Below, piece by piece: positions 19,032 through 27,472 of a stretch of 61,291 bases of DNA. The position numbers and the translations under genes were made by a program. The DNA is from an uncultured Opitutaceae bacterium. GTDB taxonomy: Bacteria > Verrucomicrobiota > Verrucomicrobiia > Opitutales > Opitutaceae. The notes under the pieces were generated by a model. That model did not search any database. It saw only the letters and a list, made by a program, of their open reading frames with translations, and had not been told where the DNA came from. The DNA lies in contig CAIYUN010000023.1 in NCBI GenBank assembly GCA_903929355.1, positions 1 through 61,291 of the forward strand, in the 5' to 3' direction. How positions within the stretch are numbered: the first letter of the stretch is position 1; the number at the start of each line of letters is the position of its first letter.

Positions 19032-19101
19032 GACGTTCGCTGGAAATGCCGCCCCGCCCGCCCGGCGGCAAGGGGAAAGCGGGACGGGCTTCAGCCTTGC
19101 C

Positions 19102-19905
19102 ATGCCCGACCGGGCGGCAAGCATCCGTGGCACCATCTTGCCGGTCCCCATCATCCTGATCAATTTGGACCGTTCGCCCGAGCGGCTGGACGCCATGCGC
19201 CGGCAATTGGGCGGGCTGGGCCTTGCCTACGACCGGCTGCCGGCCACCGACGGCGCCCGGCTCGACCCCGGCACGCTGGCGCGTTATTACAGCGAGGCGC
19301 TAAACCTCAGGCAATATCACAAACGGCTGACATCCGGAGAGATCGGCTGCTACATCAGCCACCTTCGAGCGTGGGAGATGATCGTGGCACGAGGCTGGGA
19401 TTACGCCCTCGTGTTGGAGGATGATCTGGTGCTTCGGCCCGAATTCCCCGATGCGCTGGCCGCATTGGCTGCGTTGCCCGCCGGCTGGGAGATGGTGAAG
19501 TTGGTCGGCGGCCGGGCCAAAGCCGTCGCGCACCGGATTCCCATGGGAAAATTTTCGCTGGTGGATTATTACAAGGCCCCGGTCTACACCAGCGCGCAGG
19601 CGGTGAGCCGGACGGCGGCGGAAAAACTGCTCCGCACGCGCCTCCCGTTCGGCCGACCCGCCGACGTGGACCTGCAGCTGCCGTGGGAAACCGGGGTCCG
19701 CGTCCAGGGGTTGGAACCCCATCCCGTGATCGCCCGGGCGGACCTGCCCAGCACCATCAACCACGTCGCGAGCCGCAAGTCCGTGCCGACCCGCCGGCTG
19801 GCCTTCCTCCGCCAGCGTGCGGCATTAAACCTGAAGCTGCTGGGCGAAAACCTGCGCGCGCACGGCCCGGCGGTGACCCTGCGCTGCCTGGTGTTGAAGA
19901 AATAG
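19102..19905 (+). CDS. Family 25 glycosyltransferase (LPS-type)
   Basis: 267 residues with the GT25 pattern: IILINLDRSPERLDAMRRQL at the N-terminus, LTSGEIGCYISHLRAWEMI, then the acidic DYALVLEDDLVL (the metal/nucleotide-sugar site, ~residues 115-126). Members add galactose or similar sugars to lipooligosaccharide. ATG 19102 is chosen; the frame is open a little further upstream into the divergent promoter gap. The two divergent glycan genes and the ABC ATPase downstream (55 bp) suggest a surface polysaccharide locus. Confidence 0.85.
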   Translation: MPDRAASIRGTILPVPIILINLDRSPERLDAMRRQLGGLGLAYDRLPATDGARLDPGTLARYYSEALNLRQYHKRLTSGEIGCYISHLRAWEMIVARGWDYALVLEDDLVLRPEFPDALAALAALPAGWEMVKLVGGRAKAVAHRIPMGKFSLVDYYKAPVYTSAQAVSRTAAEKLLRTRLPFGRPADVDLQLPWETGVRVQGLEPHPVIARADLPSTINHVASRKSVPTRRLAFLRQRAALNLKLLGENLRAHGPAVTLRCLVLKK

Positions 19906-19960
19906 ACCGGGCGGAAAGCGGCCATTGCCAACCACGCCGTTTGTCCTTCACTCGGCCCGC

Positions 19961-20932
19961 ATGATCGAAGTCCGCCAGCTCACCCGCGTGTTCCGCACCT
20001 ACAAAAAGAGGCCCGGTTTCTGGGGGGGCGTGCGCGGGCTGATCCGGCGCGAGTTTGAGGAGACGCGCGCGGCCGACGACATCTCCTTCGACATCGCCGA
20101 GGGCGAGCTGGTCGGCTTTCTCGGACCGAACGGGGCGGGCAAGACCACCACCCTCAAGATGCTCTCCGGCCTGATCTACCCGACCAGCGGCACCGCCCGG
20201 GTCGCCGGATTCGACCCGACCCGGCGCGAGAACGCCTACCGCCGGATCTTCGCACTCGTGCTCGGCCAGAAAAACCAACTCTGGTGGGACCTGCCCGCGC
20301 AGGAGTCATTTCTGCTGCTGCGCCACATCTACGGTCTGCCGGCCGACCAATACAAGCAGACGCTCGATGAGCTCGTGGCGTTGCTCGGCATCGGTGCCAA
20401 GCTGAACGTGATGGTGCGCGAGCTCTCGCTGGGCGAGCGCATGAAGATGGAACTCATCGCCGCACTGCTGCACCGCCCGCGGGTGCTGTTCCTCGACGAA
20501 CCCACCATCGGCCTCGACGTGATCTCACAACGGGCGGTGCGGGCGTTCCTCCGTGACTACAACCGCCGGTATCGCACGACCATCCTGCTGACGAGCCACT
20601 ATATGGCCGACATCAAGGAGCTGTGCGAACGCGTCATCGTCATCAACAAGGGCAAAAAAATCTACGATGGCGCGCTTGACCGGCTCGAGAACGGTTCGGG
20701 CAGCCGGGGCAAGATCGTCCGCTTCGTGCCTGGGGGCGCGTGGCCCGAGGGCTGGACCTCGTCCTTCGGTGCAACAACCCGGGACGACGAGGGCAAGTTC
20801 ACCGTGCGCGTGCCCGGCGCGAACATCGTGGCCGTCTCGCAGGAGATCCTGACCACGGGTCCGGTGGCCGACATCACCATCGAGGACGTGCCGCTGGAGG
20901 ACGTGATCGCCGAGCTGTTCGCGGCGAAGTGA
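19961..20932 (+). CDS. ABC transporter ATP-binding protein (ABC-2/DrrA-like), orphan
   Basis: 323 residues. The nucleotide-binding domain is complete: Walker A GPNGAGKTTT, Q-loop at LVLGQKNQLWWDLPAQESF, signature LSLGERMKMEL, Walker B VLFLDEPTIGLD, and H-loop TILLTSHYM. A C-terminal ~90-residue extension follows, as in NatA/DrrA-type exporters. The family pairs with ABC-2 permeases, but none is adjacent: the next gene is convergent cysI. Its neighbours are glycosyltransferases, so polysaccharide or lipid export is possible; equally the partner could be elsewhere. Confidence 0.9.
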   Translation: MIEVRQLTRVFRTYKKRPGFWGGVRGLIRREFEETRAADDISFDIAEGELVGFLGPNGAGKTTTLKMLSGLIYPTSGTARVAGFDPTRRENAYRRIFALVLGQKNQLWWDLPAQESFLLLRHIYGLPADQYKQTLDELVALLGIGAKLNVMVRELSLGERMKMELIAALLHRPRVLFLDEPTIGLDVISQRAVRAFLRDYNRRYRTTILLTSHYMADIKELCERVIVINKGKKIYDGALDRLENGSGSRGKIVRFVPGGAWPEGWTSSFGATTRDDEGKFTVRVPGANIVAVSQEILTTGPVADITIEDVPLEDVIAELFAAK

Positions 20933-20933
20933 G

Positions 20934-20962
20934 GGAGGGGCGGGGCAAGTCCGCGCCCCTCC
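20934..20962. terminator. GC-rich hairpin between convergent genes
   Basis: GGAGGGGCG (20934-20942) pairs with CGCCCCTCC (20954-20962) around an 11-nt loop, starting just after the stop of the ABC ATPase and before the 3' end of cysI. There is no strong U-tract, so it may act as a bidirectional stabilising or weak terminator hairpin. Confidence 0.5.
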
Positions 20963-20994
20963 ATGGTTGCACGCGTGATCCGAGCGTCTTGGGG

Positions 20995-22749
20995 TCAAGC
21001 CGCTCCACCAACCAGCGCAGTCGAAATCACCGGCTCAAGCGCCTTGGTCCCCACCGAGTGCAAAGTCGCGTCCCTGGGCAGGATGACGCGGTCGCACCAG
21101 TCGCCGAAGCCTTCGCCGGCCGTGCGCTCGAGCGCGTAGCGTTGAATGATGGGCGCGAGCAGGGTGACCGCGTCGTCGGGGGTGATGCTCGGCACGAACA
21201 GACGGTTGAGGCGCGTGCCGTTGTAGCTCGCGCCCAGGTAAAGCGCGTATTTGTTGGGCGCCTTGGCGACGAAACCGATCTCGGCCAGATACGGGCGGGC
21301 GCAGCCGTTCGGGCAGCCGGTCACACGCAGGCTGATGGCGTCGGCCCGCAGGCCGGCCCCGTCGAGCACGGTCTCAAACTTTTCCAGGAGCGACGGCAGC
21401 ATCCGCTCGCTCTCGCCCAGCGCGAGACCGCAAGTGGGCAGCGCGACGCAGGAGAGTGCGTTGAGGCGCAGGCCACCGCGGGCGTTTTCTTGGGCCAGGC
21501 CGTGTTTTTCCAGAATCGCCTCGATCACCGGTTTTTGCGTGGCGGTGACCCCTGAGATCGTGAGGTTCTGCGAGGGCGTGAGGCGGAAGTCGCCGGTGTG
21601 GAGGGCGGCGATCTCGCGCAGCGCCGTCTTCATCGGCCAGCCAGGCACGTCCTTGATCCGGCCGCTCAGGATGTGCAAACCATAGAACCAGGTGCCGTCG
21701 GCACACGGCTGCCAGCCGTGCGGGTCCTGGATGGTGGTGAACTCAAACCGGCGCGCCCCGGCCAGCCGGACGCCGGAGCGGCGCTCGACCTCGCCCCGGA
21801 ACCAAGTGAGACCGCGGTCGGCGATGGTGTATTTGAGCCGGGCGTGCTTGCGGTCGGTCCGGTCGCCAAAATCGCGCTGGGTCGTGAGCACGGCCTCACC
21901 GATGGCGTTGACCTGGTCCGGCGAGATGAATCCGAGCACATCCGCGAGGCGCGGATAGGTCTTGTCGTTGCCATGGCTCATGCCCTGGCCACCGCCGACG
22001 GTGACATTGTAGCCGGCGAGACGGCCGTCTTCCCCGACGATGGCGATGAAGCCGAGGTCCTGTGAAAAGATGTCCACATCGTTGGACGGCGGCAGGGCGA
22101 AACCGGTCTTGAACTTCCGCGGCAGGTAGGTCGCGCCATACATCGGCTCGTGGTCCGGCTCGCCGCCGGCGACGAGCTCGTCGTCGAGCCAGATCTCGTG
22201 GTAGGCGCGGGTCTTGGGCAGCGCGTATTCACTCCAGGCGCGGGCGTGCTCATAGACCTGCTGGAGCAGCGGGTTGTGCTCGGGGTTGGGCGCGGCCATG
22301 ACGTTGCGGTTCACGTCGCCGCAGGCCGCGATGGAGTCCAACAACACCGAGTGCATGCCCCGGATGAGCGGCTTGAGGTTGGCCTTGAGCACCCCATGGA
22401 ACTGAAAGGTCTGCCGGGTGGTGAGCCGCAGCGAGGGCGCGGCGACCTGGTCGGCCAGGCGGTCGAGTAGAAGCCATTGCGCCGGGGTGCAGCGACCGCC
22501 GGGCAGGCGGACCCGGAGCATGAATGAAAACGCCTTCTCCTTGCCGGCCTTCTTGAGCGCGTTGCGCACATCACGGTCATCCTGCAGGTAGAGGCCGTGG
22601 AACTTGGTCAGTTGCGAGCTTTCCTCGGAAATGGCCCCCGTGGAGGGGTCCGCGACTTCGCGGGCAATGGAGCCGCGCAGGAAATGCGAAGCGGATTTGA
22701 TGCCTTCGTTGGCGACGGGCGGCTTGGCGGCCTCGGACGTGGTGCTCAT
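20995..22749 (-). CDS. cysI: Sulfite reductase hemoprotein subunit
   Basis: 584-residue siroheme/4Fe-4S enzyme, length and motifs like CysI of assimilatory sulfite reduction (sulfite to sulfide). Visible: FHGLYLQDDRD and LRVRLPGGRCTPAQWLLLDR at the N-terminus, TTRQTFQFHGV, NVMAAPNPEHNP, and the cluster cysteines CVALPTCGLALGESER and TGCPNGCARPYLAEIGF (C-x5-C and C-x3-C, around residues 431-485). ATG 22749 (MSTTSEAAK) is chosen. No cysJ flavoprotein or other cys gene is adjacent, so the electron donor is unknown from this window. A ferredoxin-type nitrite/sulfite reductase is less likely given the CysI-like N-terminus. Confidence 0.92.
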   Translation of the reverse strand: MSTTSEAAKPPVANEGIKSASHFLRGSIAREVADPSTGAISEESSQLTKFHGLYLQDDRDVRNALKKAGKEKAFSFMLRVRLPGGRCTPAQWLLLDRLADQVAAPSLRLTTRQTFQFHGVLKANLKPLIRGMHSVLLDSIAACGDVNRNVMAAPNPEHNPLLQQVYEHARAWSEYALPKTRAYHEIWLDDELVAGGEPDHEPMYGATYLPRKFKTGFALPPSNDVDIFSQDLGFIAIVGEDGRLAGYNVTVGGGQGMSHGNDKTYPRLADVLGFISPDQVNAIGEAVLTTQRDFGDRTDRKHARLKYTIADRGLTWFRGEVERRSGVRLAGARRFEFTTIQDPHGWQPCADGTWFYGLHILSGRIKDVPGWPMKTALREIAALHTGDFRLTPSQNLTISGVTATQKPVIEAILEKHGLAQENARGGLRLNALSCVALPTCGLALGESERMLPSLLEKFETVLDGAGLRADAISLRVTGCPNGCARPYLAEIGFVAKAPNKYALYLGASYNGTRLNRLFVPSITPDDAVTLLAPIIQRYALERTAGEGFGDWCDRVILPRDATLHSVGTKALEPVISTALVGGAA

Positions 22750-22960
22750 GGACAAGGGGATGAGCCTGCCGCATCCCGGTCTGGGTTTCAAGGCGCAAGT
22801 CCAGGTCATTAGCCGCACGGCTTGGTAAAAATAAAATGGTTATGCCGCAACCCGCCACGGTCCGGCGGCGTCAAGGGGGGTTCTGCCTGAAATTTGGGCT
22901 TTGCTTGCCCTGCCGCCTGAGCCAGGCTCTCCCTTTCACCCCTCCCCCGCCCCTTCCCTC

Positions 22961-25660
22961 ATGTCTCAATCCATGTCCGCCCCTGCCGTCGCCGCTCCCG
23001 CCGCGCGCCGTTTCCTACCCGCTCTGCTGCTGCTCTTCATCGGCAGCGGTTGCGCCGCCCTGATCTATGAGATTGTCTGGCTGCAACAACTGCAACTGGT
23101 CATCGGCTCGTCCGGGATCTCGCTGGGAGTGCTGCTGGGCACTTTCATGGGCGGGATGTGCCTGGGCAGTCTGGTGCTGCCCAGGCTGATATCCCGCAGT
23201 CACCACCCGCTCCGCGTCTATGCGCTGCTGGAGCTGGGGGTCGGCGCCTGCGGCATCCTCGTCCTCAACGGATTGCCGCTGCTGGAGAAATTTTACACCC
23301 ACTTTGGCGGCGAAGGCATGGGCCACATCCTGGTGCGCGGGCTGGTGGCCGGCATCTGCCTGCTACCGCCCACCATCCTGATGGGCGCGACCCTGCCGGC
23401 CATGGCGCGATGGATCGAGACGACCCCGGCCGGGGTGTCGTGGCTGGGATTCTTTTACGGCGGCAACACCGCCGGCGCGGTCATCGGCTGCCTGCTTGCG
23501 GGCTTTTACCTGCTGCCCAATTTCGACATGCCGTTCGCCACCTATGTGGCGGTGGCGATCAACGTCGTGGTGGCGCTCGCCGCCTTCGCGGTGGCCGCCT
23601 GCGCGCCCCGCGCGACGGAGACGGAGGAAAAAAGCGCCCGCGCCGCCACCGACCTTCCCCCGGCCGGGGCCGACACCAAAATGGTCTATGTCGCCATCGC
23701 GCTGTCGGGCCTGACAGCGCTGGGGGCCGAGGTGGTCTGGACCCGGCTGCTTTCGCTGATGTTTGGCGCGACGGTGTACACGTTCTCGATCATCCTGGCG
23801 GTGTTTTTGCTGGGCCTGGGGATCGGCAGCGCGGTGGGCGCGATGATCGCCCGCGAGGCCCGGTCGCCGCGGCTCGCGCTCGGCCTCTGCCAGATGCTCT
23901 TGGGCGCCGCCATCGCCTGGACCGCCTACATGGCCTCGCACTCGCTGCCGTTCTGGCCCGTCAACCCGTCGATCTTCACCCCACCGCGGCCTTGGATCAA
24001 TTTCCAGATGGACCTGGCCCGGTGCATGTGGGCGATTCTGCCCGCGACCATACTTTGGGGCGCGAGTTTCCCGCTGGCGCTCGCCGCCGTGGCCTCGCGC
24101 CGCTCGGACCCGGGCCGGCTCGTGGGCGGGGTCTATGCCGCCAATACGGTCGGGGCCATCGTCGGCGCCCTGGCCTTCAGCCTGCTGCTGCTGCCCGCGC
24201 TGGGCAGCCAGAACTCGCAGCGCCTGCTGATCGCGGTGGCCTGTGCCGCGTCGATTGTCACGCTCCTGCCGATGCTCTGGCCCACGCCGGACGAGTCGCG
24301 CGCCGGCGTCCAGCCGCGGCTGGGCCTGGCCACCACCCTGGCCGTCTCGGTCGCGCTGGCCTCCTGGCTCGCGGCCGGGGTGTCGCCGCCCTACTGGGGC
24401 ATGGTCGGCTATGGCCGGTTCTCGGCGACCTGGGCCCCCCAGCTGGTGGAGGGCAAGGACGCCGCCGGTGGCATCACCGACGAACGCAACGTCCCTTACG
24501 GCGACAACACCAACAATGTCTACTGCAACTATGTCGGCGAGGGGATGAATGTCTCCGTCGCCGTCTCCATGACCACGGCCGGGATCCGCAGCTTCCATGG
24601 CGCGGGGAAGGTCCAGGCCTCCAACGATCCGCAGGACATGCGCCTCCAGCGCGTGCTGGGCCACATCTCCGTGCTCGCGCACAAGGATCCCGACAGTGTC
24701 AAAAAGGTGCTGGTCGTCGCCTGCGGCGCGGGCGTCACCGCCGGCTCGTTCATCCCCTACAAGAACATCGAGGAGATCACGATCGTGGACATCGAGCCGC
24801 TGGTCCCGACCCATGTGACGCCACGCTTCGCCAAGGAGAACTATGGCGTGGTGGGGAGCTTTGACAGCCAGGGCCATCTGCTGCCCGGCGACCCGCGGGT
24901 GAAGGTTGTCTATGACGACGGCCGCCACTTCCTGCGCACGACCAAGGAGAAGTACGACATCATCACCTCCGACCCGATCGACCCGTGGGTCAAGGGCTGT
25001 GCCTCGCTCAACACGGTGGAGTATTACCAGATGGCCAAGGATCACCTCAATCCCGGCGGGGTCGTGTCGCTCTGGATCCCCCTCTACGAAAGCAATATCC
25101 CCACCGCGAAGAGCGTGCTCGGCACCTTCTTCCAGGTGTTTCCGCAGGGCATCATCTGGAGCAACGACATCAAGGGCGAGGGCTACGACGCGGTTCTGTT
25201 CGGCCGCGCCGAGCCGACCAAGATCAACATCGACGAGATGCAGGCGCGGATCGACCGCCCTGATTACGCCCTCGTCAAGCAGTCGCTGGCCGATGTCGGG
25301 ATCAACTCCGCCGTGGACCTGCTCCTCACCTACGCGGGCAGCGCCCCGCGCCTGCAAAACTGGATGAAGGATGCCCAGATCAACACCGACCGCAATCTGC
25401 GCCTCCAGTATCTCGCCGGGCTGTGGCTCAATTCCTACGTCGGCCGCGAGATCCTCTCGGACATGCTCAAGGACTACCAGTTTCCCACCGACATATTCAG
25501 CGGCTCGCCCGAGCGCATGGCGGAGATGAAGAAAGCCCTGGAGGACGAGGGTCGCGCCCGGTTTTCAACCACCTCCGCCAGCGCGACCCCGAACGCCGCC
25601 GTCGTGCAGGAAATCCTGAACGCGCTCGCCGCCAAAAAAGCGGACACCCCGGCCAAGTGA
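22961..25660 (+). CDS. Fused multi-TM protein with spermidine-synthase-like domain
   Basis: 899 residues. The N-terminal ~500 residues form a dozen or more TM segments (first LLLLFIGSGCAALIYEIVWLQ), a pattern common to the 'fused MFS/spermidine synthase' family. The C-terminal ~370 residues carry a Rossmann methyltransferase-like aminopropyltransferase fold: VLVVACGAGVTAGSFIPY, ITIVDIEPLV, DPRVKVVYDDGRHFL and YDIITSDPIDPWVKG. The SDP(I)DPW block replaces the usual catalytic D-x-x-D/Y context, so true spermidine synthesis is doubtful. ATG 22961 is chosen. Single gene between divergent cysI and a convergent Nudix gene. Substrate unknown. Confidence 0.85.
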   Translation: MSQSMSAPAVAAPAARRFLPALLLLFIGSGCAALIYEIVWLQQLQLVIGSSGISLGVLLGTFMGGMCLGSLVLPRLISRSHHPLRVYALLELGVGACGILVLNGLPLLEKFYTHFGGEGMGHILVRGLVAGICLLPPTILMGATLPAMARWIETTPAGVSWLGFFYGGNTAGAVIGCLLAGFYLLPNFDMPFATYVAVAINVVVALAAFAVAACAPRATETEEKSARAATDLPPAGADTKMVYVAIALSGLTALGAEVVWTRLLSLMFGATVYTFSIILAVFLLGLGIGSAVGAMIAREARSPRLALGLCQMLLGAAIAWTAYMASHSLPFWPVNPSIFTPPRPWINFQMDLARCMWAILPATILWGASFPLALAAVASRRSDPGRLVGGVYAANTVGAIVGALAFSLLLLPALGSQNSQRLLIAVACAASIVTLLPMLWPTPDESRAGVQPRLGLATTLAVSVALASWLAAGVSPPYWGMVGYGRFSATWAPQLVEGKDAAGGITDERNVPYGDNTNNVYCNYVGEGMNVSVAVSMTTAGIRSFHGAGKVQASNDPQDMRLQRVLGHISVLAHKDPDSVKKVLVVACGAGVTAGSFIPYKNIEEITIVDIEPLVPTHVTPRFAKENYGVVGSFDSQGHLLPGDPRVKVVYDDGRHFLRTTKEKYDIITSDPIDPWVKGCASLNTVEYYQMAKDHLNPGGVVSLWIPLYESNIPTAKSVLGTFFQVFPQGIIWSNDIKGEGYDAVLFGRAEPTKINIDEMQARIDRPDYALVKQSLADVGINSAVDLLLTYAGSAPRLQNWMKDAQINTDRNLRLQYLAGLWLNSYVGREILSDMLKDYQFPTDIFSGSPERMAEMKKALEDEGRARFSTTSASATPNAAVVQEILNALAAKKADTPAK

Positions 25661-25701
25661 GCCGGCACCCAAGGGCCCGGACCGGTTTGTAGCCAGTTAC
25701 G

Positions 25702-26259
25702 TTACAAAATGCCGGGCCGCCGGGCCAGGGCCTGCGGCCACAAAAACGTGAACGTCCGGGAGAAATCGCCCGGCCTCTCCGCGAGCGCACGCGTCACCTC
25801 CGCGACCGTGAACCACTCCCCGCGCTCGACCTCGACCGGATGGAGCGTGAACGGGCCGTCGCTCCACGCCTCATAGACCCAGGCGAATTCCCAGCCCGTC
25901 TGGCGGCAGGGCGTCAGCTTGAGCAGCCGGGCCAGCCGCGTCGCCGGCGTCACGGCCAGCCCGATTTCCTCGCCGAGCTCGCGCGCGGCGGCCACGTCGT
26001 AGTCCTCCCCGGCGTCGAGGTGGCCGGAGCACGACGAGTTCCACAGACCGGGCGAGGTGTCCTTGAGCTTGGAGCGCTGTTGCAGGTACACCCGCCCGTC
26101 CGTCCCAAACACCAGGACATGCACCGCGCGGTGCCACAGGCGGCGCGCATGCACCTCCGCGCGGGTCGCCCGGGCGACCGGCTCGTCGTGCTCGTTGACC
26201 ACGTCGAAAACTTCGTCGTCGCGTTGGGCCGCCTGGGGGTTCTGACCGGGGTGGTTCAT
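25702..26259 (-). CDS. Nudix hydrolase, isopentenyl-diphosphate-isomerase-like
   Basis: 185 residues with a full Nudix box, GHLDAGEDYDVAAARELGEE followed by IGL (residues ~79-101), giving the G-x5-E-x7-REUxEExGU pattern that binds Mg2+. The framework DEVFDVVNEHDEPVARATR, WHRAVHVLVF and LYLQQRS-like RVYLQQRSKLKDTSPGLWN-type residues match the IDI/YfcD branch of the superfamily. It likely hydrolyses a nucleoside-diphosphate derivative; true isomerase activity is possible but unproven. It is convergent with the upstream large gene and divergent from the gene at 26323. Confidence 0.88.
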   Translation of the reverse strand: MNHPGQNPQAAQRDDEVFDVVNEHDEPVARATRAEVHARRLWHRAVHVLVFGTDGRVYLQQRSKLKDTSPGLWNSSCSGHLDAGEDYDVAAARELGEEIGLAVTPATRLARLLKLTPCRQTGWEFAWVYEAWSDGPFTLHPVEVERGEWFTVAEVTRALAERPGDFSRTFTFLWPQALARRPGIL

Positions 26260-26322
26260 GCTTTTGTTGTCGCCACCACTGACACCGCGCCGTTTCGTCG
26301 GTGCAATTTATTTCACCGTCCC

Positions 26323-26796
26323 ATGCCGAAAATTGACATCAACAAGGTCGCCGAGATTCTGAAGAAGAATCAGGTCGCCCCCGCCCTGCTCCGCCAGATC
26401 GTCGAGGAGATGAACCTCGCCGCCCAGCCCGAAAACGGTGAGGAGCCCCCGCCCGCGGTGAAGAAGCAGTTCTGCTTCCTTGTCTCGGACCCCGACGGGA
26501 AACTGCCCGCGCACGACTTTGCCGGCTGGGTGCTCCAAATCCCCGAAAACGAGAGCGCGGCCACGACCCGGGAACGCATCCTCCGGGCCGCCTATGATTT
26601 CAACACGACAAAAAAAGGCCGCCTGCTGCCGGTGAAGACCATGGGTGAGGCCATAGAAAACGTCCCGGCGAAGCATTTCAAGGAGGCCCAGGTGTGGGTG
26701 AAGACCAAGACGCCGGTGCTCCTCCTCAAGACCGACAACCAGCTCCCCACCGACGACGCCAAGGGCAAGGATGCCCGACGGCACCGGCTGGAGTGA
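26323..26796 (+). CDS. Conserved-looking cytoplasmic protein of unknown function
   Basis: 157 residues, no signal or TM. An N-terminal helix MPKIDINKVAEILKKNQVA leads into a helix rich in charged residues, an acidic-proline linker (NGEEPPPAVKK), then an alpha/beta-looking domain beginning FCFLVSDPDGKLPAHDFAGW and ending KTPVLLLKTDNQLPTDDAK. The composition is typical of a soluble, folded protein with good codon use. Divergent from the Nudix gene (63-bp gap) and convergent with the DUF192 gene. No family recognised. Confidence 0.75.
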   Translation: MPKIDINKVAEILKKNQVAPALLRQIVEEMNLAAQPENGEEPPPAVKKQFCFLVSDPDGKLPAHDFAGWVLQIPENESAATTRERILRAAYDFNTTKKGRLLPVKTMGEAIENVPAKHFKEAQVWVKTKTPVLLLKTDNQLPTDDAKGKDARRHRLE

Positions 26797-26847
26797 GGAG
26801 CCCGATCCTCCCTCCAGCTGGAGCAGCGAATCTCCCGGCACGCCCGC

Positions 26848-27429
26848 TCACTTCAACCCATACTTCCCCGGCTCGAATCCGCGGGCCCTGAGGGCCGCCG
26901 CCAACGCCGCGAGGTCGAGCTGGGCGCCCGGTTTCAGGTTGTGCAACTTGAACCAGCCCAGGTTCATCTCGAGGCAGTACTGGATCTGGTCGCTGTGGGA
27001 CGGGATGTTGGTCTCGTCGAAGGGATACATCGCGTAGGTTTCCCGCAAGGTGCCGTCGGCCATGAAATAGCCGATGTCCAGCGCCGTCGGGGTGTTCTTC
27101 ATCCAGAAGGTCATCGCCTGCGCCTTCTCATAGACGAAAATCATCCCCTCATCCGGCTGGAGATCGCGGCGCTGCATCAGCCCGTGCTCCATCTCCGGCC
27201 CGGTCACGGCCAGCTGCATCCGCACCGTCTCCGTGCCCACCTTGATGGGAAACCAGTCCGCGATCGTCTTCGCCGCGGACTGCGCCGGGGCGGACGCGGC
27301 GGCGGTGGTGGCCGCCTGCGGGCCGCAGCCGTTGAGCAAAAGCGCGCCCGCCAGCGCCAAGAGGGTGGCGAAGCCGGTGGTCCGATGCCGCCGGGAGCTG
27401 GGGGATAAAAGCGGATTTGCGTTTTTCAT
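26848..27429 (-). CDS. DUF192 lipoprotein
   Basis: 193 residues. A signal peptide ends in a lipobox (LALAGALLLNGC), so the protein should be lipid-anchored. An Ala-rich linker is followed by the DUF192 domain: VRMQLAVTGPEMEHGLMQRR, DEGMIFVYEKAQAMTFWMKN and TALDIGYFMADGTLRE. The family is widespread, periplasmic or secreted, and of unknown biochemical role. ATG 27429 is chosen over upstream frames. It is divergent from the M24 peptidase with a 43-bp gap. Confidence 0.88.
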   Translation of the reverse strand: MKNANPLLSPSSRRHRTTGFATLLALAGALLLNGCGPQAATTAAASAPAQSAAKTIADWFPIKVGTETVRMQLAVTGPEMEHGLMQRRDLQPDEGMIFVYEKAQAMTFWMKNTPTALDIGYFMADGTLRETYAMYPFDETNIPSHSDQIQYCLEMNLGWFKLHNLKPGAQLDLAALAAALRARGFEPGKYGLK

Positions 27430-27472
27430 CGCGGGCAGGGCTAATCGGCCGCCCGCAAAACACAACCTCATC

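Noticed and set aside
23363-25357. 664-residue antisense frame in the membrane/spermidine synthase gene
   Set aside because: Shadow of a clearly coding frame; composition typical of high-GC antisense frames.
25686-25708. TTTGTA...TACAAA dyad between convergent genes as a terminator
   Set aside because: Arms are only 6 bp, AT-rich and overlap the Nudix stop codon; too weak to call.
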